From Pigmentiphaga sp. NML080357 (GTDB lineage: Bacteria > Pseudomonadota > Gammaproteobacteria > Burkholderiales > Burkholderiaceae_B), in assembly GCF_002188465.1 (NCBI RefSeq), contig NZ_NINW01000037.1, positions 1 through 64,000 on the forward strand: a stretch of DNA of 64,000 bases. Direction: 5' to 3'. Under the pieces are notes generated by a model. It was given only the letters and a program-made list of their open reading frames with translations. It searched no databases and was not told where the DNA came from. Positions 29,546 to 37,916 of this stretch are shown here, in pieces (the stretch's first letter is position 1; each line of letters starts with the position of its first letter). The translations under genes were made by a program, and so were the position numbers.

Positions 29546-30646
29546 TTAACGCCGGAGGCGGCCGATGTCGGGAGTCGGGACGGATACGTCCGCGCATTGC
29601 GCCCGGTGGCGCAGCGCATGGTCGGCCAGCACCAGCGCCAGCAGGGCCTCGGCGATGGGCGTGGCCCGTATGCCGACGCAGGGATCATGGCGGCCGTGGG
29701 TCTCGACCACCGTCGGCTCGCCCGCCTTGTCGATGGAGCGGCGCGGACTGCGTATGCTGGACGTGGGCTTGATGCCCAGCGACACCGTGATCGGCTGGCC
29801 GGTGGAGATGCCGCCCAGGATGCCGCCGGCATTGTTCGACAGGAAGCCTTCGGGCGTGAGTTCGTCGCCATGCTCGGTGCCGCGCTGGGCCACGCTATGG
29901 AAGCCGGCGCCGATCTCCACCGCCTTGACCGCGTTCAGACCCATCATCGCGTAGGCGATGTCGGCATCCAGGCGGCCGTAGATCGGCTCGCCCAGGCCCA
30001 CCGGGACGTTCTCGGCCACCACTTCGATGCGGGCGCCGACCGAATCGCCGTCGCGGCGCAGCCGGTCCATATAGGCCTCGAGTTCGGCCACCCTGCTGCT
30101 GCCAGCCGCGTAGAACGGATTGGTATGGACGGCTTCCCAGTTTTCGAAGGGAATCTCGATGTTGCCCAGCTGGCTCATGTAGCCGCGCACCAGCACGCCA
30201 TGGCGCTCGGCCAGCCACTTCTTGGCCACCGCGCCGGCAGCCACCGTCGGCGCGGTCAGCCGGGCAGAGGAACGGCCGCCGCCGCGCGGGTCGCGGATGC
30301 CGAACTTGTGCCAATAGGTGTAGTCGGCGTGGCCGGGGCGGAAAGTGTCCGCGATGCTGCTGTAGTCCTTGCTGCGGGCATCCTGGTTGCGGATCAGGAG
30401 CGCGATCGGCGTGCCCGTGGTCTTGCCCTCGTAGACTCCCGACAGGATCTCGACCTGGTCGGGCTCCTGCCGCTGGGTGACGTGGCGCGACGTGCCGGGG
30501 CGCCGGCGATCGAGCTCGACCTGGATGTCGGCCTCGGTCAACGCCATGCCCGGAGGACAGCCGTCGATCACGCAGCCGACCGCCGGCCCGTGGGATTCGC
30601 CGAAATTGGTAACGCGGAAGAGCTCTCCGAGGGTGCTGCCTGGCAT
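29546..30646 (-). CDS. aroC: Chorismate synthase
   Basis: A 366-residue FMN-dependent enzyme that makes chorismate from EPSP, the last common step of aromatic amino-acid synthesis. The three family signatures are visible: [18 protein letters not shown] near the start, GGRSSAR in the middle and [16 protein letters not shown] near the end. It lies downstream of a CBS-domain gene, separated by a strong palindrome. Confidence 0.98.
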   Translation of the reverse strand: MPGSTLGELFRVTNFGESHGPAVGCVIDGCPPGMALTEADIQVELDRRRPGTSRHVTQRQEPDQVEILSGVYEGKTTGTPIALLIRNQDARSKDYSSIADTFRPGHADYTYWHKFGIRDPRGGGRSSARLTAPTVAAGAVAKKWLAERHGVLVRGYMSQLGNIEIPFENWEAVHTNPFYAAGSSRVAELEAYMDRLRRDGDSVGARIEVVAENVPVGLGEPIYGRLDADIAYAMMGLNAVKAVEIGAGFHSVAQRGTEHGDELTPEGFLSNNAGGILGGISTGQPITVSLGIKPTSSIRSPRRSIDKAGEPTVVETHGRHDPCVGIRATPIAEALLALVLADHALRHRAQCADVSVPTPDIGRLRR

Positions 30647-30689
30647 GGGACGTCTGGGCTCCGATTAGGACGGAAGCATTGTACCCGTA

Positions 30690-30760
30690 GGGAAGCCCAC
30701 CCCCTCGCGCTTCGCGCTCCTCCTTGAGGGGGGCGCGAAGCGCGAGGGGGTGGGCTTCCC
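30690..30760. repeat. Perfect 28-bp inverted repeat, copy D (aroC/CBS gap)
   Basis: Arms at 30690-30717 and 30733-30760 are exact reverse complements around a 15-base loop. The left arm begins GGGAAGCCCACCCCCTCGCG. The right arm with part of the loop recurs at 62523-62561, and the left-arm start at 14235-14250. It lies between the CBS gene stop and the aroC start, so it may act as a terminator or RNA-stabilising hairpin between them, although a U-tract is lacking. Confidence 0.9.
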
Positions 30761-30761
30761 G

Positions 30762-31226
30762 TTATAGAGTCCCTTCCGTTTCCCGCTGTTCGCCCGGCCA
30801 GTCGCGGATGTAGGCCTTGAGCATGCGATTCTCGAAGCCTTGGGCCTCGAGTACGGCCTTGGCCACGTCGTAGAAGGAAATCACGCCGAGCAGCATGCGC
30901 CCATCCATGACCGGGATGTAGCGCGCGTGCTTGTCGAGCATCAGGCGCCGAACTTCGTTGACTTCGGTATTGGGCGATACCGTGACCGGCGCATCGTCCA
31001 TGATGGAACGGATGGTCGTGGTGCCCAGCGAACCGCCGTTGGCCTGTAGGTGCCGGATGATTTCGCGGAAGGTGAGCATGCCCACCAGCTCGCCGAATTC
31101 CATGATGACGAGCGAACCGATGTCCTGCAGCGCCATGGTGTCGACGACTTGGGAGACCGGGGTGTCCGGGCTGGCGGTATAGAGCGCGTCGCCTTTGACG
31201 CGCAGGATTTCACTGACTTTGATCAT
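30762..31226 (-). CDS. Tandem CBS-domain protein
   Basis: A 154-residue cytoplasmic protein made of two CBS motifs (about 8-60 and 75-130), which usually form a Bateman module binding adenine nucleotides. Motif ends such as DIGSLVIMEFGELVGMLTFREI and ARYIPVMDGRMLLGVISFYDV are clear. The start at 31226 has GAGGAGG five bases upstream and is preferred to the ATG six codons earlier. There is no catalytic domain, so a regulatory or sensory role is inferred. It precedes aroC on the same strand. Confidence 0.9.
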   Translation of the reverse strand: MIKVSEILRVKGDALYTASPDTPVSQVVDTMALQDIGSLVIMEFGELVGMLTFREIIRHLQANGGSLGTTTIRSIMDDAPVTVSPNTEVNEVRRLMLDKHARYIPVMDGRMLLGVISFYDVAKAVLEAQGFENRMLKAYIRDWPGEQRETEGTL

Positions 31227-31332
31227 GACGGCCTCCTCGGCCACGCACGCCGGTTTTGTTTATGGGGTCGACTGGGAATATATCGGCTCGTGCATGGCCA
31301 TGTGGCTATGCTAGCGCGCTTGGAAAGGCGCT

Positions 31333-32052
31333 TCAACTCGCCGCGGCCACGGCGCCGGCATCCAGCGCGGCAAGGATGTTTCGGGCTGTTCGCTCGATGT
31401 GCTCGGCCAGGATTTCCGCAGCCAGATCTTCCTTGCGGTCCAGCGTCGCGTCCACCAGCGAACGGTGCTCCTGGGCAACGTCGCGGTCGAACGGCTGGTA
31501 GGCCAGGAATAGGCGCCGGTAGCGCGCGCTGAAATGCTGGAGCGAATCGCAAACCATCAGGGCCAGGGGCATGCGGCACGCTGCCAGCAAAGCCAGGTGG
31601 AACTCCCGGTGATGGGCCTCCCATTCGTCCACGCCGCCGCCATCCTTCTGCTCCGGACGTTCGTAGCGAGACAGCCGGTGGTGGGTCAGGACGATTCCGT
31701 CCTCCCAATCGCGGCCGCCATGCCGGATGGACTCCCGCAAGGCCATGGGTTCCAGCGTGGACTGAAGCTTCGCCACCTCCAGCAGGTTTTCGCGCGACAC
31801 GGGCGCGACCTTGAATCCCTTCTTGTCCTCGTTGACCACGAAGCCCTCGGTCGCCAGTCTGGCCAGGGCCTCGCGCAACGGGGAAAGGCTTACGCCGAAG
31901 TCTCCCTTGAGTTCTTCGATGGAAAGTCTGGCACCGGGAGGACGCCGTCCGGAAACGATGTCGTTGCGTAACCGGGTCGCGATCGCGCTCGCGAAATTCT
32001 GTCCCGTGCTCGGAGCCGGCTGCCGCGCCGGCAAGACCGATGCCAGTTTCAT
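31333..32052 (-). CDS. GntR-family transcriptional regulator (FCD subfamily)
   Basis: A 239-residue repressor-type protein. The N-terminal winged helix (about 12-75) has the GntR pattern (LRNDIVSGRRPPGARLSIEELKGDFGVSLSPLREALARLATEGFV). The C-terminal all-helical FCD ligand domain carries candidate metal-binding residues in the EWEAHHREFH and HRSLV helices. The start at 32052 is favoured because AGGAG precedes the ATGATG; ATG at 32064 lies too close. It faces the catabolic operon across a 118-base AT-rich gap with repeated boxes, so it most likely controls that operon in response to its substrate. Confidence 0.9.
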   Translation of the reverse strand: MKLASVLPARQPAPSTGQNFASAIATRLRNDIVSGRRPPGARLSIEELKGDFGVSLSPLREALARLATEGFVVNEDKKGFKVAPVSRENLLEVAKLQSTLEPMALRESIRHGGRDWEDGIVLTHHRLSRYERPEQKDGGGVDEWEAHHREFHLALLAACRMPLALMVCDSLQHFSARYRRLFLAYQPFDRDVAQEHRSLVDATLDRKEDLAAEILAEHIERTARNILAALDAGAVAAAS

Positions 32053-32106
32053 CATGCTCCTCATCTTTTGGTCTCATCGTAACACGAGGCAAGAATCATC
32101 TTTCTG

Positions 32107-32112
32107 TTGACA
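32107..32112 (+). promoter_or_regulatory. Candidate -35 box of the catabolic operon
   Basis: TTGACA, a perfect sigma-70 -35 hexamer, lies directly before the first 12-bp box in an AT-rich gap. A -10 at normal spacing would fall in the A-rich AAAAAT around 32130, which is a weak match. Promoter strength may thus depend on the regulator. Confidence 0.45.
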
Positions 32113-32113
32113 G

Positions 32114-32125
32114 ATAATCGATTAT
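32114..32125. promoter_or_regulatory. Candidate GntR operator box 1
   Basis: ATAATCGATTAT is a perfect 12-bp palindrome that sits immediately downstream of TTGACA. A near copy with one mismatch lies 47 bases further on. Its place between the GntR gene and the operon it faces makes it the natural operator. Confidence 0.6.
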
Positions 32126-32160
32126 TCTAAAAAATCTCCGAAAAATCGAAAAATAAAAAA

Positions 32161-32172
32161 ATCATCGATTAT
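32161..32172. promoter_or_regulatory. Candidate GntR operator box 2
   Basis: ATCATCGATTAT differs from box 1 at one base. It overlaps the first possible start codon of the fused hydrolase (ATG at 32171). The Shine-Dalgarno-like GGAGAAGGA (32173-32181) lies after that ATG and before an in-frame TTG at 32183, so the box may in fact lie in the 5' leader. Confidence 0.55.
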
Positions 32173-33706
32173 GGAGAAGGAATTGAAAGCCGACGCCTAT
32201 CGCGATTTATCGGACGCGCAGCCCCTCCTTTCGCTGGCGGCCCGAGTGGACGTCGCCCACACGGCCGTGCTGGTCATCGACATGCAGAACGATTTCTGCG
32301 CCTCCGGCGGTTATGTCGAACGGGTCATCGGCAAGGACGTCGCGGCATGCGGGGCCATCGTCCCCCGGCTCCAATCCCTGATCGGCGCCGCGCGCGACCA
32401 CGGCGTCCCCGTCTTCTGGCTGCGAGCCTGCTACCGGCCCGACCTGCTGCCTGCATCCATGCGCACCAAGCTGGCCGAGCAAGGCATCACTGACGTCTGC
32501 TGCGACCGCGACACCTGGGGCTACGACTGGTACGGCGTCCAGCCGCTGCCCGGCGAACTGGTAGTGGAAAAGCACAGCTACGACGGCTTCGTCGGCACCA
32601 CGCTCGAACACGAACTGCGCGACCGCGGCATCCGCACCCTGGTCTTCGCGGGCGTCCAGACCAACATCTGCGTCGAAGCCACGCTGCGGCACGCGAACGC
32701 CCTGGGGTTCCATTGCGTCGTGCCCGAGGACTGCGTGGCCTCGCACACGCAGCCCGCGCACGACGCCACGCTGAACAACGTCCGTTTCCTGCTCGGCGAC
32801 GTGACCCGGCTGGACGACCTCGCGTCTCATTGGAAGACCTCGCCGCCGCACGTGTATCTCGACTACACGCAGGAGGAACTGGATCGCGCCTATGACCAGC
32901 GCGCCTGGGCCGACAACCGGGACGCCATGCTGGCCTGGTACGCGCAGGCCAGCGCCAGCGCCCGCGAGGAATATCCGCACCACCGGCACGTCCCCTATGG
33001 CCCGGGCCCCCACGAGACCCTGGACATCTTTCCGGCGCAGCGGCAAGGCGCGCCCATCCACGTCCATGTGCACGGCGGCGGCTGGCGCAATCTCAGCAAG
33101 GACGACGAGTCCTTCCTGGCCCGCACCGTGGTTCGCGCGGGCGGCGTGCTGGTGGTGCTGGACTTTTCGCTGATACCCGAGGTGCGCCTGCCCGAGATGA
33201 TCGCCCAGACCCGCCGCGCGCTGGCCTGGGTCCGGGCCAAGGCCGCCCGCTTCGGCGGAGACCCGGACCGCATCCACCTGTCGGGCCACTCGTCCGGCGC
33301 GCACATGGCCGCGGTCCTGGCCACCACCGACTGGGAGTCCTTGCACCTGCCCGCCGACCTGGTCAAGAGCGCGCTGCTGATCAGCGGCATGTACGACCTG
33401 CATCCCGTGATGCTCAGCGCCCGCAGCGACTACGTCAAACTCCAGCCGGACGAGATCGAGCGCTACAGCCCGATCCGGCACCTGTGCCGCCTGAACTGTC
33501 CGGCGGTCGTCGCGATCGGCGACCGCGAAAGTCCCGAATTCCAGCGGCAGGCGCGCGACTTCGTCCGCGCCGCGCAGGAACAGGACAGGCAGGTGGAGCT
33601 GATGCAGCTGCCCGCCACGAATCACTACGAAATCGTGACCCACCTGAACGCCCCCGACTCCGCCCTTTCCCAGGCCGCGCTGCGGTTGATGGGCCTGTCG
33701 GGTTGA
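32171..33706 (+). CDS. Fused isochorismatase-like amidase and alpha/beta hydrolase
   Basis: A 511-residue two-enzyme fusion. Residues about 30-215 are a cysteine hydrolase of the isochorismatase superfamily with the triad Asp37 (VLVIDMQNDF), Lys134 (VVEKHSYDGF) and Cys167 (TNICVEATLRHA); sequence around it resembles ureidoacrylate amidase RutB. Residues about 270-511 are an alpha/beta hydrolase of kynurenine-formamidase/esterase type with the oxyanion motif HGGGW (His301), nucleophile Ser374 (GHSSG), acid Asp451 or Glu453 and His485. Both halves look active. The expected chemistry is hydrolysis of two carbon-nitrogen or ester bonds in succession. ATG 32171 lacks a Shine-Dalgarno; TTG 32183, with GGAGAAGGA upstream, may be the true start. 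It is the first gene of the operon. Confidence 0.88.
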   Translation: MEKELKADAYRDLSDAQPLLSLAARVDVAHTAVLVIDMQNDFCASGGYVERVIGKDVAACGAIVPRLQSLIGAARDHGVPVFWLRACYRPDLLPASMRTKLAEQGITDVCCDRDTWGYDWYGVQPLPGELVVEKHSYDGFVGTTLEHELRDRGIRTLVFAGVQTNICVEATLRHANALGFHCVVPEDCVASHTQPAHDATLNNVRFLLGDVTRLDDLASHWKTSPPHVYLDYTQEELDRAYDQRAWADNRDAMLAWYAQASASAREEYPHHRHVPYGPGPHETLDIFPAQRQGAPIHVHVHGGGWRNLSKDDESFLARTVVRAGGVLVVLDFSLIPEVRLPEMIAQTRRALAWVRAKAARFGGDPDRIHLSGHSSGAHMAAVLATTDWESLHLPADLVKSALLISGMYDLHPVMLSARSDYVKLQPDEIERYSPIRHLCRLNCPAVVAIGDRESPEFQRQARDFVRAAQEQDRQVELMQLPATNHYEIVTHLNAPDSALSQAALRLMGLSG

Positions 33707-33792
33707 ATGCCGCCACCGCGAAGGAGGAACTTGCCCACCCACTGACCCAGTAGCCCTGCTGCTTTCCCCATCATTACGTGAAAGGACTGAAC

Positions 33793-34950
33793 ATGCTTGA
33801 AGGATTCAAGATTTATGATGCAGATGCCCACGTTCTAATGACCCCGGAAATGTGGGAAACCCTTCCCAAACAGTACTGGCTGCGCCGCCCGCGGCCGGTA
33901 AAGTTCGGCGATGGCCATGAGCTCGGCAACTGGGGCACGGCGTGGCTGGTGGATGGCCGCATCGAGCCGCACCCGTTCGGACCCGGCACCCACGCCGCCA
34001 ACACCCCCGGCATGGTGCTGGAGGAATATGGCGCCAACCGCGCGCGGGCCGGCGACTTCACCGCCTTCTCCCTTCCCGTCGGCTGTGTCACGCTGGGCAA
34101 CGTCGCGGACCGGCTCACCGCCATGGACAAGCTGGGCATCGACGTCCAGGTCCTGTTCCCCAGCACGATATACGCCACCATTGCCGCGGACGCGACGCTG
34201 GAAGGGGAGCTCTTCCGCGCCTACAACCGCTATATCGGCACGCGCTGCCGGGATGCCGCCAAGCGCCTGCGCTGGGTCGGCCTGCTCCCGATGCGGGACG
34301 CCGAGCAAGCCAGGCTCGCCATGAGCGAAATGGTCTCCATGGGCGCGGCGGCCGCCGTCGTGTTCGGGACCGTGGGCGACAGGATGCTCTCGCACCCGAG
34401 CTTCGCGCCGATATGGGACGAGTTCTCGCGCACCGGGCTGCCCCTCTGCGTGCACATGGCCATGAGCTTTCCGCCGCTGGCCCAGCTGTGCGAGTCGATC
34501 CAGGACGCCAACATGATAGGCAAGGCCATGCCCGCGCAACTGGCCTTCATGGCCATGGCCGGCCACGGCATGCTGGACAAATACCCCAGCCTCAAGGTCG
34601 CTTTCCTGGAGTTCGGCGGCGAATGGATCTTCTATTCGGTGGGACGCATGAAGCAGTACGCCGAGGTCAACAAGGGCCGCATGGCCGATCCCAGCATGCT
34701 GCCCAAGAGCGACGTGGAAGACCTGGTGAAGTCGGGGCGCATCTACCTGGGCCCCGAATCCAGCGACGCCATGCTGCCGCACGAGCTCAAGCTGCTGGGC
34801 GACGGGCAACTCCTCTATTCCTCGGATTTCCCTCATGGCGAAGGACGGGACAACGCCGCGATGGAGATCATCGAGCGCCAGGACCTCACCAAGGAGCAGA
34901 AGCGCAAGTTCCTGTACGACAACGCGGCCAACTTCTACGGGGAGCCCTGA
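33793..34950 (+). CDS. Amidohydrolase-2 family protein (decarboxylase-like)
   Basis: A 385-residue TIM-barrel protein of the amidohydrolase-2 group that includes ACMSD, gamma-resorcylate and dihydroxypicolinate decarboxylases. It opens with YDADAHV (Asp11-x-His13 in place of the usual HxH). It has a CVHMAM histidine near the middle, FLEFGGEW, and SSDFPHGEG near the end with the conserved metal aspartate. AAAGGA precedes the ATG at 33793; GTG at 33778 is less likely. In context, non-oxidative decarboxylation of a ring acid or its cleavage product is the best guess, but hydrolysis cannot be excluded. Confidence 0.82.
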   Translation: MLEGFKIYDADAHVLMTPEMWETLPKQYWLRRPRPVKFGDGHELGNWGTAWLVDGRIEPHPFGPGTHAANTPGMVLEEYGANRARAGDFTAFSLPVGCVTLGNVADRLTAMDKLGIDVQVLFPSTIYATIAADATLEGELFRAYNRYIGTRCRDAAKRLRWVGLLPMRDAEQARLAMSEMVSMGAAAAVVFGTVGDRMLSHPSFAPIWDEFSRTGLPLCVHMAMSFPPLAQLCESIQDANMIGKAMPAQLAFMAMAGHGMLDKYPSLKVAFLEFGGEWIFYSVGRMKQYAEVNKGRMADPSMLPKSDVEDLVKSGRIYLGPESSDAMLPHELKLLGDGQLLYSSDFPHGEGRDNAAMEIIERQDLTKEQKRKFLYDNAANFYGEP

Positions 34951-35040
34951 TACACGGAGCGAAAGGCGTGGCGCGCCGCGAGGCATCCGGCCTGCGGCGC
35001 GCCCACCGGTAAGGAGAAACGTCACTCCAGGAGAGATTCC

Positions 35041-36024
35041 ATGAAGCCGTTCCACCATCGCCTTGCCCGATATTCCCTCGTGCTGCTGCCCCTGGCCGCC
35101 CACGGCGCAGCCTGGGCCCAGAACAATGCCTATCCGTCCCGACCCATACGCATCGTGAATCCCTACGGGGCCGGCGGCTTGGGAGACGTCAGCTTCCGGC
35201 TGATCGCGCCGCTGATGGAAAAGCAGCTCGGGCAGCCGCTCGTCATCGAGAACAAGCCCGGCGCCTCCGGCAACCTGGGCGCCGCGGACGTGGCGCGCGC
35301 CGCCCCGGACGGCTATACGCTGCTGCTGGGTGCCGTGAACAATTTCGCGACGAACCAGTATCTCTACCGCGACATGACCTTCGATCCGCTGACGGCGTTC
35401 GATCCCATCGCGCTGATCAGCAACGCGCCCACGATCGTCGTCGTCAATCCCGCCGTGCCGGCCCGCAGCCTGCGCGAACTGGCCGCCTACGCGAAGGAGC
35501 GGCCGGGCAAGGTGAACTTCGGCTCGCCGGGCATCGGCACCCCGCCCCATCTCGCGGCCGAGTTCTTCGCGAACCTGGCCAACGTCTCGATGACCCATGT
35601 CCCGTTCAATGGCTCGCCCCCCGTCGTGCTCGCCCTGCTGCGCAACGATGTCAACGTGGCCTTCTACACCGCCGGCCCCATCGCGGGCCCGCTCAAGGCC
35701 GGCACGATCCAGCCCATCGCGGTCGCGGCCAGCGAACGGCTCGACATCCTGCCCAACGTGCCGACCACCGCGGAAGCGGGCTTCGGCGCCCTGCAGACGG
35801 GCAGCTGGATAGGGCTGGCCGCGCCCAAGGGCACGGATCCCGCCGTGCTGGACAAGCTCAACGCGGCCGTCCGGCAGGCGCTGGCCGACCCGGAGGTGCG
35901 CAAGCGCTATGCGGAGATGGGCATGCTGACCGGCAATACCAGCCGCACGCAATTCTCGGCGCTCATCGACGCCGAGGCGACCCGGTGGAAGAAAGTGATC
36001 GCCGACGCGGGGATCGCGAAATGA
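35041..36024 (+). CDS. Bug/TctC-family periplasmic solute-binding protein
   Basis: A 327-residue tripartite-tricarboxylate-type binding protein. A signal peptide ends GAAWAQ. The typical YPSRPIRIVNPYGAGG opening, VIENKPGASGNLGA, and APDGYTLLLG follow, with GTPPHLAAEFF in the middle. Bug proteins bind small carboxylates or aromatic acids in the periplasm and are greatly expanded in Bordetella. No TctA or TctB membrane genes are nearby, as is common for orphan Bug genes. Placement inside the operon suggests it senses or captures the pathway's substrate. GGAGA lies upstream of the ATG. Confidence 0.93.
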   Translation: MKPFHHRLARYSLVLLPLAAHGAAWAQNNAYPSRPIRIVNPYGAGGLGDVSFRLIAPLMEKQLGQPLVIENKPGASGNLGAADVARAAPDGYTLLLGAVNNFATNQYLYRDMTFDPLTAFDPIALISNAPTIVVVNPAVPARSLRELAAYAKERPGKVNFGSPGIGTPPHLAAEFFANLANVSMTHVPFNGSPPVVLALLRNDVNVAFYTAGPIAGPLKAGTIQPIAVAASERLDILPNVPTTAEAGFGALQTGSWIGLAAPKGTDPAVLDKLNAAVRQALADPEVRKRYAEMGMLTGNTSRTQFSALIDAEATRWKKVIADAGIAK

Positions 36025-36043
36025 TCCTGGGCTGGCTCCGACC

Positions 36044-37036
36044 ATGCTGACGCTGACGCTTGCCTGCGCCGCCTATGACCGGACGCGGCCGCTGATCGAC
36101 GGGCGGGTCGCCATCGAAGGCGTCGAACTGCGGGCGACGACGCTGCACCCCGAGGCCGCCTTCGCGCGCGCGAAGGCGGCCGAGTTCGACCTGACCGAGC
36201 TGTCCTTGAGCGGCTACCTGCGCTCGCTGGATGCCGGGAAGCCGACCTATGTCGCGCTGCCGGTCTTTCCCTCGCGGGCCTTTCGCCACAGCGGCATCTA
36301 TGTCCATGCGGGCCGCGGCATCCGCTCGCCGGCCGACCTGCGCGGCAGGACCATCGGAACGCCGGACTACAAGACGACGGCCAACGTCTGGATCCGGGCT
36401 TTCCTGGCCCACGACCACGGCGTCCAGCCCCACGAAATGCAGTGGATGGAGGCCGCCATGGAAGCGGGCGAACCGGGGCCGGCCACCGCCACCGCCGTCC
36501 CGGGCGTCTCCATCCTGGCCCTGCCGGACCAGGACTTGTCCGGCATGCTGGCCCGTGGAGAGATCGACGCGGTCGTCGGCGCCAAGGTGCCGTCCTGCTT
36601 CGGCCCCGGGCAGGACGGCGTGGCCCGGTTGTTCCCCGATCATCAACGGGTTGAGCAGGACTACTACCGGCGCACCGGCTTCTTTCCCATCATGCATGTG
36701 CTGGGACTGCGGCGCGACCTGCACGAGCGCCATCCCTGGCTGGCCCAGGCGATCTGCCAAGGCTTCGAGGCCGCCCGGCGCATGGCGCTCCAGGACCTCC
36801 GGGACGTCTGCCAGCTGGCCGCCACCCTGCCCTGGGTCGTGGCGGAATACCAGCGCACGGTGGACCTGATGGGCGAGGACTACTGGCCGTACGGCCTGGA
36901 TGCCAACCGGGAGGTGCTGCAGGCCTTCGCGCGCTACCACTTCCAGCAGGGCTTGTCCGCCCGGCTGCACAGCCCCGGCGATTGGCTCGCCCCCGCGAAT
37001 TTTTCTTCGAACCGCGTCACCACGAGATCCGCATGA
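36044..37036 (+). CDS. 4,5-Dihydroxyphthalate decarboxylase-like protein
   Basis: A 330-residue protein without a signal peptide, in the periplasmic-binding-protein fold group that contains 4,5-dihydroxyphthalate decarboxylase (Pht5). The opening LTLACAAYDRTRPLIDGRVAIEGVEL, FDLTELSLSGYL, FPSRAFRHSGIYV and GTPDYKTTANVWIRAFL are characteristic. Known relatives decarboxylate 4,5-dihydroxyphthalate to protocatechuate; other members are uncharacterised. Its stop overlaps the ATG of the next hydrolase (ATGA), so the two are coupled. Decarboxylation of a dihydroxy ring acid before extradiol cleavage is inferred. Confidence 0.82.
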   Translation: MLTLTLACAAYDRTRPLIDGRVAIEGVELRATTLHPEAAFARAKAAEFDLTELSLSGYLRSLDAGKPTYVALPVFPSRAFRHSGIYVHAGRGIRSPADLRGRTIGTPDYKTTANVWIRAFLAHDHGVQPHEMQWMEAAMEAGEPGPATATAVPGVSILALPDQDLSGMLARGEIDAVVGAKVPSCFGPGQDGVARLFPDHQRVEQDYYRRTGFFPIMHVLGLRRDLHERHPWLAQAICQGFEAARRMALQDLRDVCQLAATLPWVVAEYQRTVDLMGEDYWPYGLDANREVLQAFARYHFQQGLSARLHSPGDWLAPANFSSNRVTTRSA

Positions 37037-37896
37037 ACGAACGCCCCGCACTCTACGACATCGAGGCCACGGTCCCCGATTTCCGCACCCACCTGCAGCG
37101 CTACGCCGAAGCCAGCCGGCTCACGCGCGAGCGACGGCCGACCCGGCTCGACCTTGCCTACGGCGAAGGAGCCGCGCACACGCTGGACGTCTATCTGGCG
37201 GACGCTCCCCACGCGCCCGTGGTGATCTACCTGCACGGCGGCGCCTGGAAAGGGTCGAGCAAATCGGACCGCGGCTTTCCCGCCGATACCTTCGGGCCGG
37301 CGGGCGCCATCTGGGTCTCCATGGAATATCCCCTGGCGCCCGCCGCGAGCGTGGACGACATGGTCGCGGCGGTACGCAAGGGCGTGGCCTGGGTCCATCG
37401 CCACGCGGCCTCCTTCGGCGGCGATCCCGGCCGCATCTTCCTTTGCGGCAACTCCGCGGGCGGCCATCTGGCCGGCATGGCGGCGGCCACCGACTGGGCG
37501 GCGCACGGCCTGCCGGCCGACCTCGTCAAGGGCATCACGACGGTGAGCGGTATCTTCGACATGCGGCCCATGGCCCGATCGCTGATGAACGAGTGGCTGC
37601 GCCTGGATGCGGAAAGCGCCGCGCGCAACAGCCCCCTCCTGCACCTGCCTCGCGTGGCCTGCCCCCTGGTCTGCGCCGTGGGGGAAAAGGAGTTGCCCGA
37701 ATTCATCGAGCAGTCCGCCGGCTATGCGCGGGCATGGGCCGCCGCGGGCTACCCCTCGCGCTTCATGCCCATGCCGGGCCATGACCATTTTTCCATCATC
37801 GACGAGCTCAACCGGCCCGACGGCCCGCTGCTGGCGGCGATGTTCGAACAGATCGGCCTTCGCAACCGCGGCGCCGCTTCCCGCGCCCACACCTGA
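37033..37896 (+). CDS. Alpha/beta hydrolase (kynurenine formamidase-like)
   Basis: A 287-residue cytoplasmic hydrolase. It has HGGAW (His68) for the oxyanion hole, the nucleophile Ser141 in GNSAG, Glu218 or Glu220 in GEKELPEF and His252 in GHDHFSII. Alignment by eye with the C-terminal half of the fused hydrolase (ATDW...LPADLVK..., SPL/SPIRHL, ELPEF/SPEF) shows the two are paralogues. The acid residue is Glu here and probably Asp there. Likely substrates are N-formyl amides or esters formed in the pathway. The start overlaps the previous stop by four bases. Confidence 0.87.
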   Translation: MNERPALYDIEATVPDFRTHLQRYAEASRLTRERRPTRLDLAYGEGAAHTLDVYLADAPHAPVVIYLHGGAWKGSSKSDRGFPADTFGPAGAIWVSMEYPLAPAASVDDMVAAVRKGVAWVHRHAASFGGDPGRIFLCGNSAGGHLAGMAAATDWAAHGLPADLVKGITTVSGIFDMRPMARSLMNEWLRLDAESAARNSPLLHLPRVACPLVCAVGEKELPEFIEQSAGYARAWAAAGYPSRFMPMPGHDHFSIIDELNRPDGPLLAAMFEQIGLRNRGAASRAHT

Positions 37897-37916
37897 ATAA
37901 AGGAGTAGCCCGAATC

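Noticed and set aside
31223-32092. A 289-codon minus-strand frame over the GntR gene
   Set aside because: It is a shifted frame with Arg/Gly/Pro-rich sequence; the GntR frame has full domain similarity.
32107-32125. TTGACA with TATTCT ten bases later as a complete promoter
   Set aside because: The spacing is far below the 16-18 bases needed, so I keep only the -35 candidate.
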